Of a stretch of 64,000 nucleotides of DNA, positions 29,108 to 36,235 are shown piece after piece. The notes beneath the pieces are model-generated. The model saw only the letters and a list, made by a program, of their open reading frames with translations. It searched no databases and was not told where the DNA came from. The position numbers and the translations under genes are program-made. Positions within the stretch are counted from its first letter, which is position 1. Every line of letters begins with the position of its first letter. Source of the DNA: Stenotrophomonas sp. 364. Lineage in GTDB: Bacteria; Pseudomonadota; Gammaproteobacteria; Xanthomonadales; Xanthomonadaceae. The stretch is taken from NCBI RefSeq assembly GCF_009832905.1, contig NZ_CP047135.1:40001-104000 (forward strand), given 5' to 3'.

Positions 29108-30838
29108 TCAGAAGCGGAGGGTGCTGCGCGCCTTGAGCAGTTCGCGCAGTTCGTACTTGTCAGTATCGTCCAGACCCTGCTGGCCCTGCTTTGCCTGAAG
29201 CTCGTCCAGACGTTGCATCAACAGCTGTTTCTCCAGCTGCGCTACCGCATCGTGCAGTTCCTGGGTCCACATCGCCTCATCGCCAGGCAGGGTCTGCGCG
29301 GCCAGCTTGTGCAGCGACTCCTGTTCTTCGCGGCCCTCGAAGTGCTCCAGCAGCGCGCCGGTGCTGATGTCCGGGCGCTGCTCCACCAGGCCCAGCAGCT
29401 CCAGCAGCAGGTCGATGCCAGGCAGCCGCAGGCCGTTGAAGTGGTGGCCTTCCAGGGTCATGGCCAGGGACGGTTGCTGCAGCAGGATCGCAATGGCCGC
29501 GCGCACCAGGCTGCGCCGCTGGGTGGGCGCCACTGCGCGCGCGGGCGGGCGCGAGGGCTGCGCGGACGCGGTGGGTTTGGCGCCCAGGCCGGTAAGCGTG
29601 GTCAGCTGCTGCTTCATCAGGTCGCCGAAGGCGCCGTCGGGAATCTGTGCCAGCATCGGCTTGGCCCGCTCGGCCAGCCGCGCCTTGCCGTCCAGCGTGG
29701 CCATGTTGACCTCGCGGGTGAGCTCGTCGAAGAAGAACTGCGACAGCGGCGTGGCCTGCTTGAGGCGTTCGTCGAATGCGGCGCTGCCTTCCTTGCGCAC
29801 GATGGTGTCGGGGTCTTCGCCGTCTGGCAGGAACAGGAAGAAGGCCTGGCGGCCGTCCTTCATGCGCGGCAGCACCGATTCCAGCGCGCGCCAGCCGGCG
29901 CGGCGGCCAGCGGCGTCGCCGTCGAAGCAGAAGAACACATCCGGCGCATTGCGGAACAGCAGCTCGGCATGGTCCGGCGTGGTGGCCGTGCCCAGCGTGG
30001 CCACCGCCTGGGTAACCCCGTACTGGAACAGCGAGACCACGTCCATGTAGCCTTCGACCACGATCAGTCGCTCGATCTTCTGGTTGGCCTGGCGCACCTG
30101 CCACAGGCCGTACAGTTCGCGGCCCTTGTGGAACAGCGCGGTCTCGGGCGAGTTGAGGTACTTGGGGCCGTCGTCCTTCTCCATGACCCGGCCGCCGTAG
30201 GCGATCACGCGGCCGCGCCGGTCGAAGATCGGGAACATGATCCGGTCGCGGAACTTGTCGTAGACGTGGCCGCGGTCGTTCTTGGAGAACAATCCGGCGC
30301 GGTCGAGCAGCTTCATGCGCCGCTCGTCCTTGCCCAGGGCATCTTTCAGCGCACTGTAGCCATCGGGCGCGTAGCCGATCGCGAACCGGGTGCGGTTCTC
30401 CTCGTCCACGCCGCGCTGGTCCAGGTAGGCGCGCGCCTTGTCGCTGCCCTCCAGCGCTTTCTGGAAGAAGCGCGTGGCCGCGTCCAGCGCCGAGTACAGT
30501 TCGCGGCTGTCGTCCTGCTGCTGGGCAGTGCGCGGCTGGGTGTCGCGCGGCACTTCCATACCGACGCGCTTGGCCAGCTCGTCGACCGCGTCGAGGAACT
30601 CGAGGCGGTCGTAATTCATCAGGAAGCTGATCGCGGTGCCATGCGCGCCACAGCCGAAGCAGTGATAGAACTGCTTGGTGGGCGAGACCGTGAACGAGGC
30701 CGAGCGCTCGTCGTGGAACGGGCAGCGTGCGGCGTATTCCTTGCCCTGGCGCTTCAGCGGCACGCGGCTGCCCACCACCTCGACAATGTCGGAGCGGGCC
30801 AGCAGGTCGTCGATGAATGCGTCGGGGATACGGGCCAT
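29108..30838 (-). CDS. dnaG: DNA primase
   Basis: 576 residues. The N-terminal zinc finger is complete (C39, H42, C60, C63 in CPFH...YHCFGCG). The RNA-polymerase core with its TOPRIM fold follows (LIVVEGYMDVVSL about 240-250; FFCFDGDAAGRRA about 290), then a C-terminal helicase-interaction region. It makes RNA primers for DNA replication. It belongs to the rpsU-yqeY-(yihY)-dnaG string, a form of the macromolecular-synthesis operon. Confidence 0.97.
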   Translation of the reverse strand: MARIPDAFIDDLLARSDIVEVVGSRVPLKRQGKEYAARCPFHDERSASFTVSPTKQFYHCFGCGAHGTAISFLMNYDRLEFLDAVDELAKRVGMEVPRDTQPRTAQQQDDSRELYSALDAATRFFQKALEGSDKARAYLDQRGVDEENRTRFAIGYAPDGYSALKDALGKDERRMKLLDRAGLFSKNDRGHVYDKFRDRIMFPIFDRRGRVIAYGGRVMEKDDGPKYLNSPETALFHKGRELYGLWQVRQANQKIERLIVVEGYMDVVSLFQYGVTQAVATLGTATTPDHAELLFRNAPDVFFCFDGDAAGRRAGWRALESVLPRMKDGRQAFFLFLPDGEDPDTIVRKEGSAAFDERLKQATPLSQFFFDELTREVNMATLDGKARLAERAKPMLAQIPDGAFGDLMKQQLTTLTGLGAKPTASAQPSRPPARAVAPTQRRSLVRAAIAILLQQPSLAMTLEGHHFNGLRLPGIDLLLELLGLVEQRPDISTGALLEHFEGREEQESLHKLAAQTLPGDEAMWTQELHDAVAQLEKQLLMQRLDELQAKQGQQGLDDTDKYELRELLKARSTLRF

Positions 30839-30901
30839 GGGCAGCAGGCAGTGGCACGGCCGGTAACGGCCCTGCGCGGAAGCGGGGGACGGCCTAGTCT
30901 A

Positions 30902-31858
30902 CTAGCTGCCGGTCGCTTCGCCCGGTTTCGGCGCGGGGATGCCCGCCGCGGCCAGGTGCTGGCGCGCGCGCAGGCGCTCGTCGATCACCGCCGTCATCAG
31001 CGCACCCACGAAAAACACCACGGTGGCGTAGTAGATCCACACCAGCGAGATCACCAGCGCGCCCATCGACCCGTAGGCGCTGCCGGGCGCGACCGTGGCG
31101 ATGTACAGGCCGATCGCGTAGCGGCCCAGCGCGAACAGCGCCGAGGTGATCGCCCCGCCGATGAAGGCCTGCCGCCAGGCTACGCGGCGGTCGGGCAGGT
31201 AGTGGTAGAGGAAGGCGAAGCCCACCGTGTACAGCGCCAGGCTGGTCAGGTAGCCCACCGCCGGCAGCACCGACGGCAGCTGCGCGAAGGCCACCTGCAG
31301 CATGGTGGTGGCGGTCATCGACAGGATCAGCAGGAAGCCCAGTGCCAGCACTACGCCGAAAGAGAACACGCGCTTGCGCAGCCAGGCCACGATGCCGTCC
31401 AGGCGCTCGCCGCTGGTATTGAAGATCAGGTTGAGCGCGTTCTGCAGCTGGGCAAATACCGCCGTGGCGCCGATGAACAGCAGCAGCGTGCTCCACACCC
31501 CGGCCAGCGAGCCCACGTCGGGCTGGTTGTCGGCGTTCTTGAGCACGGTGTCGGCCACGGTGGCGGCGCTGCTGCCGGCCACGTCGTTGATCTGCGCGAT
31601 CAGCGCCTGCTGCGCCGGCGGGTACAGCGAGGCGGTGAGCCACAGCAGCAGGACCAGCAGCGGTGCCATCGACAACAGTGCGTAGAAAGAGACCGAGGCG
31701 GCCTGGGTAAGCACGTCGATATCGACGAAGCGTTTGCCCACCGCCATGGGGAAGCTGCGTTGCAGCCGGTCGACGTACTTGTGCAGCCGGGGCGGCACGC
31801 CGTGGTGGCTAGGCGTGGGAACGGCGTCGGGCGCGGGGGCAGGTGGCAGTGAAGACAT
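30902..31858 (-). CDS. YihY/BrkB family inner membrane protein
   Basis: 318 residues with about six membrane helices. The family blocks DVLTQAASVSFYALLSMAPLLVLLLW, seen here in part as SVSFYALLSMAP, and the late GSMGALVISLVWIYYATVVFF are clear. BrkB/YihY proteins were once called ribonuclease BN; they are membrane proteins of uncertain function. ATG 31858 is preferred because the upstream frame runs into SMAG repeats. It is inserted between yqeY and dnaG. Confidence 0.9.
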   Translation of the reverse strand: MSSLPPAPAPDAVPTPSHHGVPPRLHKYVDRLQRSFPMAVGKRFVDIDVLTQAASVSFYALLSMAPLLVLLLWLTASLYPPAQQALIAQINDVAGSSAATVADTVLKNADNQPDVGSLAGVWSTLLLFIGATAVFAQLQNALNLIFNTSGERLDGIVAWLRKRVFSFGVVLALGFLLILSMTATTMLQVAFAQLPSVLPAVGYLTSLALYTVGFAFLYHYLPDRRVAWRQAFIGGAITSALFALGRYAIGLYIATVAPGSAYGSMGALVISLVWIYYATVVFFVGALMTAVIDERLRARQHLAAAGIPAPKPGEATGS

Positions 31859-31934
31859 GCGCCCGATTTTTGCAGGCCCGGGTCGAAGGCGGGGTGAAGC
31901 GAAGCGATGTGCGCGGCAGTGCGCATGCATGCGT

Positions 31935-32012
31935 GCACCGACCAACGGTCGGTGCCTACCGGGATCCGGATGTGGGCATCCGGCTCGGCAGGTAGCGACC
32001 GGGGGTCGCTAC
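31935..32012. repeat. SMAG-like palindromes, inverted pair
   Basis: One element lies at 31935-31959 (-, stem GCACCGACC/GGTCGGTGC) and one at 31992-32012 (+, GTAGCGACC/GGTCGCTAC). They lie in the yqeY-yihY gap, inside the presumed operon, where they could affect mRNA stability. Confidence 0.75.
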
Positions 32013-32021
32013 CTGGTCCGA

Positions 32022-32468
32022 TCAGCCGGCCAGCTGCTGCTTGACCAGCTTGGACACCAGGCCCATGTCGGCCTGGCCGGCGAGCTTGGGCTTCAGGGCG
32101 CCCATCAGCTTGCCGATGTCGGCCGGGCTGGCCGCGCCGGTTTCGGCGATGGCGGCCTGGATGGCGGCCACGATCTCGGCTTCGCCCAGCTTGGCCGGCA
32201 GGTACTGGTCGATGACCAGGATTTCCTCGCGCTCGATCACGGCGAGGTCTTCCCGGTTGGCTGCTTCGAACTGGCTGACCGAATCCTTGCGCTGCTTGAC
32301 CATCTTTTCCAGCACGGCCAGCGTGGCGGCGTCGTCCAGCTCGATGCGCTCGTCCACTTCCTTGCGCTTGATGTCGGCCAGCATCAGGCGGATCACGCCC
32401 AGGCGGTGCTTCTCGCCGGCCTTCATGGCGGCCTTCATGTCATCGGTGAGCTGCTGTTTCAGGCTCAT
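32022..32468 (-). CDS. yqeY: GatB/YqeY domain protein
   Basis: 148 residues, full length for the family: SLKQQLTDDMKAAMKAGEK at the start, LAVIEREEILVIDQYLP in the middle, and the C-terminal MGALKPKLAGQADMG block. It resembles the tail domain of GatB, the subunit of tRNA-dependent amidotransferase. The free-standing protein is thought to act on tRNA, but its reaction is undefined. It sits between rpsU and dnaG as in many proteobacteria. Confidence 0.94.
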   Translation of the reverse strand: MSLKQQLTDDMKAAMKAGEKHRLGVIRLMLADIKRKEVDERIELDDAATLAVLEKMVKQRKDSVSQFEAANREDLAVIEREEILVIDQYLPAKLGEAEIVAAIQAAIAETGAASPADIGKLMGALKPKLAGQADMGLVSKLVKQQLAG

Positions 32469-32522
32469 GGAACACCTCGTATTCGGTCAAAAGGGCGGAA
32501 AGGGACGCCAAACGACTGGAAC

Positions 32523-32557
32523 GCAAAAAGCCGGCAACGCTCGCGCGTTCCGGCTTC
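32523..32557 (-). terminator. Internal terminator between rpsU and yqeY
   Basis: On the minus strand the arms AAGCCGG-AACGC and GCGTT-CCGGCTT (one bulge) are followed by TTTTTGCGT. The position right after rpsU, inside the operon, parallels the known partial terminator between rpsU and dnaG in E. coli. It would give more S21 than primase message. Confidence 0.8.
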
Positions 32558-32607
32558 GGCTCCGCCACGACAGACCAGCGGCCTGTCGCATCGAAGTTGC
32601 GTCCGAC

Positions 32608-32823
32608 TCAGTACAGGCGCTGACGCTTGGTAACGTCGCGCGACGACCGGCGCAGCTGACGCTTCACAGCAGCAGCAGCCTTACGCTTGCGCTCCTGGGT
32701 CGGCTTTTCATAGAACTCGCGCTTGCGGGTTTCGGCCAGCACGCCGGCCTTTTCGCAGGTGCGCTTGAAGCGACGGAGCGCAAACTCGAAGGGCTCGTTC
32801 TCGCGGACTTTAACGCTGGGCAT
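32608..32823 (-). CDS. rpsU: 30S ribosomal protein S21
   Basis: 71 residues, a complete S21: [21 protein letters not shown], then [20 protein letters not shown] and a basic tail ending RQRLY. S21 helps 16S-mRNA pairing at initiation. It is the first gene of the yqeY-dnaG string and is divergent from tsaD, the classic arrangement. A strong promoter lies upstream and a terminator directly downstream. Confidence 0.97.
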
Positions 32824-32845
32824 GGAATCTCCGGGACACAGTAGA

Positions 32846-32862
32846 ACCGGGTCACGCCCGGT
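32846..32862 (-). other. Hairpin in the rpsU leader
   Basis: ACCGGG-TCACG-CCCGGT folds as a perfect 6-bp stem with a 5-nt loop. It lies between the predicted transcription start and the rpsU ribosome site (GGAG near 32830). It could be a stability element or a site of feedback by S21; neither is shown. Confidence 0.5.
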
Positions 32863-32873
32863 GAGAGCCGCAC

Positions 32874-32901
32874 ATTATAGCGGCGACAAAAGAAGTTGCA
32901 A
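32874..32901 (-). promoter_or_regulatory. Sigma-70 promoter of the rpsU operon
   Basis: Read on the minus strand: TTGCAA, a 16-bp spacer, then a perfect TATAAT. The predicted start gives a leader of about 45 nt before rpsU. It is the best consensus promoter seen in the window. Confidence 0.85.
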
Positions 32902-32989
32902 CCCACCCCGGCAAACTTCTTGGCCACAGGTGGTGTCAGGTGGGCTGGCGGTAACGCTGCCGGGGCCTCAGCGGTCCATAATACCCGGT

Positions 32990-34015
32990 ATGCGAGTCCT
33001 TGGTATTGAATCTTCCTGTGATGAGACCGGCGTGGCGGTGTACGACACCGCCCTGGCCGGCCCGGACGCTCTGCGCGCCCATGCGGTCTACAGCCAGATC
33101 GCCCTGCACGCCGAGTACGGCGGGGTGGTGCCTGAACTGGCCAGCCGCGACCACGTGCGCAAGCTGCTGCCGCTGATCCGCCAGACCCTGGCCGAGGCCG
33201 GGATGGGCGTGGCCGACATCGACGGGGTGGCCTATACGGCCGGCCCGGGGCTGGTCGGCGCGCTGCTGGTGGGGGCGGGCGTGGCCCGCTCGCTGGCCTG
33301 GGCGCTGGAGGTGCCGGCGGTCGGCGTACACCATATGGAAGGGCACCTGCTGGCTCCGTTGATGGAAGACGACCCGCCGCAGGCCCCGTTCGTGGCGCTG
33401 CTGGTGTCCGGCGGGCATACCCAGCTGGTGGCAGTGGACCGGATCGGCCAGTACCGCCTGCTGGGCGAGACCCTGGACGATGCGGCCGGCGAGGCCTTCG
33501 ACAAGACCGCCAAGCTGATGGGCCTGCCGTATCCGGGTGGCCCGCAGCTGGCGGCGCTGGCCGAGCGCGGTACCCCGGGCAAGTACACGTTCACCCGCCC
33601 CATGACCGACCGGCCCGGGCTGGATTTCAGTTTCTCCGGGCTGAAGACCCAGGTGCTGCTGGCCTGGCGCGACAGCGACCAGAGCGAGCAGACCCGCGCC
33701 GACATCGCCCGGGGCTTTGAAGATGCCGTGGTGGACACCCTGGCCATCAAGTGCGAGCGCGCGCTGGATGCGGCCGGTACCGATGTGATCGTGGTGGCCG
33801 GCGGGGTGGGCGCCAACAAGCGGCTGCGCGCCAAGCTGCAGCAGATGGCGGCCCGCCGTGGGGGCCGGGCCTGCTTCCCGCGCCCGTCGCTGTGTACCGA
33901 CAACGGCGCGATGATCGCCTTCGCCGGCGCGCTGCGGCTGGAAGCCGGCCAGCACACGCCGCCGCAGGTGCAGGTCACCCCGCGCTGGGACATGGCGACG
34001 CTGCCGGCGGTGTAG
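32990..34015 (+). CDS. tsaD: tRNA N6-threonylcarbamoyladenosine transferase
   Basis: 341 residues. It transfers the threonylcarbamoyl group to A37 of ANN-decoding tRNAs, together with TsaB and TsaE. Motifs seen: [16 protein letters not shown] (nucleotide site), [11 protein letters not shown] (metal-binding histidines), [19 protein letters not shown] and [16 protein letters not shown] 32990 begins the canonical N terminus. A CATAAT box ends only 7 bp before it and no Shine-Dalgarno is visible, so the message may be leaderless. Confidence 0.96.
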   Translation: MRVLGIESSCDETGVAVYDTALAGPDALRAHAVYSQIALHAEYGGVVPELASRDHVRKLLPLIRQTLAEAGMGVADIDGVAYTAGPGLVGALLVGAGVARSLAWALEVPAVGVHHMEGHLLAPLMEDDPPQAPFVALLVSGGHTQLVAVDRIGQYRLLGETLDDAAGEAFDKTAKLMGLPYPGGPQLAALAERGTPGKYTFTRPMTDRPGLDFSFSGLKTQVLLAWRDSDQSEQTRADIARGFEDAVVDTLAIKCERALDAAGTDVIVVAGGVGANKRLRAKLQQMAARRGGRACFPRPSLCTDNGAMIAFAGALRLEAGQHTPPQVQVTPRWDMATLPAV

Positions 34016-34384
34016 GCGGAACTGGGCGCTCCGTTCCAGGCCCGGATCGCGCTGATCGAACCGCCTGCACTGAAGGGCCCCGAATGGGGCCCTTCGTGTT
34101 TATCCGGGTGCGCCTGCGAGAAGCGCGTGCGGCGTGAATCCAGTGCGCATTGCATCGCAGTTCTGCCCGCTCGGGCTTGCCGCTGTCGTTGGCATCACGT
34201 AGCGTCATCATGACGTGCCACCGGGACATGCCGATGGGTGATCCCCATCTCCCCCCGGGGACAAGGTGGTAAGCAAAGGCCCCCGCGGGGCCCTTTGTCT
34301 TTGGGCGTCTCCGGTCGCATCTGCCCCCGGTTCCCGGCACGTTCCGGCCCGCGCCGTTACCATGTTCGGCATCTTCCACGTGGC
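34016..34384. other. tsaD-folB intergenic region with two hairpins
   Basis: A strong AAGGGCCCC/GGGGCCCTT hairpin (34073-34094, tail CGTGTTT) can terminate tsaD. A second plus-strand hairpin with AAAGG-CCC/GGG-CCTTT arms and a TTTGTCTTT tail lies at 34275-34302, although no gene is evident between the two. A possible -10 (TACCAT, near 34358) for folB follows. Nothing else is recognised. Confidence 0.5.
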
Positions 34385-34390
34385 ATGGCT

Positions 34391-34744
34391 ATGGACAAGG
34401 TATTCATCGAAGGGCTCGAGATCGATGCCCTGATCGGCATCTACGACTGGGAACGGCGGATCCGCCAGACCCTGCGGTTCGACCTGGAAATGGGCTTCGA
34501 CAACCGTCGCCCGGCGGCCAGTGACGACATTGCCGATACCCTCAACTACAAGGCCGTGAGCAAGCGTATCGAGCAGTTCGTGCGCGAGTCCGATTTCGGC
34601 CTGGTCGAAACCCTGGCCGAACGCATCGCCGAGATCGTGCTGCGTGAGTTCAAGGTGGAGTGGCTGCGCCTCAAGCTGAGCAAGCCCGGCGCCGTGCGCG
34701 GCGCGCGCGCGGTGGGCGTGATCATCGAACGCAGCGCGTCCTGA
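34391..34744 (+). CDS. folB: Dihydroneopterin aldolase
   Basis: 117 residues from MDKVFIEGLEIDALIGIYDWER; an ATG two codons earlier (34385) is also possible. FolB features include the start block just named, DIADTLNYKAVSKRI, FGLVETLAERIAEIVL (substrate glutamate) and LKLSKPGAVRGA with the late catalytic lysine. It cleaves dihydroneopterin to 6-hydroxymethyl-dihydropterin in folate synthesis. It is the only folate gene in the window. Confidence 0.95.
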   Translation: MDKVFIEGLEIDALIGIYDWERRIRQTLRFDLEMGFDNRRPAASDDIADTLNYKAVSKRIEQFVRESDFGLVETLAERIAEIVLREFKVEWLRLKLSKPGAVRGARAVGVIIERSAS

Positions 34745-34773
34745 CCGGGCGCTGCCCGGCAACCCGACGCACC

Positions 34774-34796
34774 GTAGTGCCGGGCTCTGCCCGGCA
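34774..34796 (+). repeat. SMAG-type palindrome (CCGGGC stem)
   Basis: A GTAG-headed 23-nt element with TGCCGGGC/GCCCGGCA arms. A partial copy of the 3' half (GGGCGCTGCCCGGCA) lies just upstream at 34746-34762. It sits between folB and the channel gene. Confidence 0.75.
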
Positions 34797-34820
34797 ACCA
34801 GAACTGGAGACCTCCCCAAG

Positions 34821-36098
34821 ATGCTGGATGCAGTAGTAGCAACCCGTTGGCTGGACGACCTGCAGCGAACCCTCGAACCCTGGCCGTGGGCCTACACCGC
34901 CGCGGTGCTGTGCCTGCTGGCGCTGGCCGCCTGGCTGGCCAATTTCGTCACCAAGAAGATCCTGCTGCGCGGCCTGCGCGGGTTGATCAACCGGCTGCCC
35001 GGCAGCACTGCCCACGGTGGGCGCGGCAGCAACGTGATGCGGGTGGTGTCGCGGTTGTCCAACGTGGTGCCCAGCCAGGTCATCGCCGCCGGCATCACCG
35101 TGGTGCCCGACCTGCCCGCGCCGCTGGTGGCCTTCGTCATTGGCGCCTGCCAGGCCTGGGCGATACTCACGGTGGCGCTGGCGATCTCGCACGCGCTGGA
35201 CGCGGCCAACGACATCTACGAGCGCCGCCCCGATGCGCGCAACAAACCGATCAAGGGCTACCTGCAGGTCGGCAAGATCGTCATCTTCGTCATTGCCGGG
35301 TTGTCGATCGTGGCCACCCTGGCCGGCGTGGATCTGCGCTACCTGGTCACCGGACTGGGCGCGGCCACCGCCGTGCTGATGCTGATCTTCCAGGACACCA
35401 TCCTGTCGCTGGTGGCCAGCGTGCAGATCAGCGGCGACGGCCGGGTGCGGCTGGGCGACTGGATCGAGATGCCCAGCCAGAACGCCGACGGCGACGTCAT
35501 CGACATCGCCCTGCACACCATCACCGTGCAGAACTTCGACAAGACCATCACCACCATCCCGACCAAGAAGCTGGTCACCGAGTCGTTCAAGAACTGGCGC
35601 GGCATGCAGGAGGCCGGCGGACGCCGGATCAAGCGCGCGCTGTACCTGGACCAGCACAGCGTGGGCTTCGTCGATGCGCCGATGCTGGCCGAGCTGGAAC
35701 AGTTCGCGGTGCTGGGTGAGTACCTGCGCGAGAAGCAGAGCGAACTGCAGCAGTGGAACGCGCAGTTGCAGGCCAAGGGCGTGGCGGCGGTGAATGCGCG
35801 GCGGGTGACCAACCTGGGCACGTTCCGCGCGTATGTGGAGCGCTACCTGCGCCAGCATCCCGGCATCCATACGGACATGACGCTGCTGGTACGGCAGCTG
35901 CAGCCGACCACCGAGGGCCTGCCGCTGGAGATCTACTGCTTCACCCGCACCACCGCGTGGGGCGAGTACGAGGGCATCCAGTCGGACGTGTTCGACCACC
36001 TGCTGGCCACGCTGCCGGCCTTCGGGCTGCGCGTATTCCAGGCCTCCAGCGACGCGATGTTGATGGCCGGCCAGCAGCGCGTGGCCGCCGCAGAGTAA
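34821..36098 (+). CDS. ybdG: MscS-family mechanosensitive channel, YbdG type
   Basis: 425 residues with about five N-terminal membrane helices and then the MscS pore and beta domain. Pore helix: LVTGLGAATAVLMLIFQDTILSLV, visible here as GLGAATAVLMLIFQD. Beta domain: VRLGDWIEMPSQNADGDVID and VQNFDKTITTIPT. The length and the NADGDVIDIALHT block match E. coli YbdG, the miniconductance osmotic-release channel. It would open on membrane tension to protect against osmotic downshock. A GC-rich hairpin terminator follows. Confidence 0.9.
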   Translation: MLDAVVATRWLDDLQRTLEPWPWAYTAAVLCLLALAAWLANFVTKKILLRGLRGLINRLPGSTAHGGRGSNVMRVVSRLSNVVPSQVIAAGITVVPDLPAPLVAFVIGACQAWAILTVALAISHALDAANDIYERRPDARNKPIKGYLQVGKIVIFVIAGLSIVATLAGVDLRYLVTGLGAATAVLMLIFQDTILSLVASVQISGDGRVRLGDWIEMPSQNADGDVIDIALHTITVQNFDKTITTIPTKKLVTESFKNWRGMQEAGGRRIKRALYLDQHSVGFVDAPMLAELEQFAVLGEYLREKQSELQQWNAQLQAKGVAAVNARRVTNLGTFRAYVERYLRQHPGIHTDMTLLVRQLQPTTEGLPLEIYCFTRTTAWGEYEGIQSDVFDHLLATLPAFGLRVFQASSDAMLMAGQQRVAAAE

Positions 36099-36108
36099 GC
36101 TCCTGTGC

Positions 36109-36137
36109 CCCCGCCACCGCGCTCACGGTGGCGGGGT
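36109..36137 (+). terminator. Terminator after the channel gene
   Basis: CCCCGCCACCG and CGGTGGCGGGG arms with a CGCTCA loop, followed by TTCTTCC. Strong stem, moderate T tract. Confidence 0.8.
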
Positions 36138-36173
36138 TCTTCCCACGGGGAAGAAAAATGAACGTCAAAATCA

Positions 36174-36223
36174 TTCACAACGGGCCCGGGAACGCTAGAA
36201 TCCTGGCCTTGTAAACGTTTTCA
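36174..36223 (+). promoter_or_regulatory. bglX promoter with LacI-type operator
   Basis: TTCACA (36174-36179) and TAGAAT (36196-36201) with a 16-bp spacer form a plausible promoter. Immediately downstream, TGTAAACGTTTTCA (36210-36223) is a near-palindrome centred on AACGTT, the shape of LacI/GalR-family operators. A bound repressor would cover the start of transcription. No LacI-family gene is present in the window. Confidence 0.6.
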
Positions 36224-36235
36224 TAAGGACAGCCG

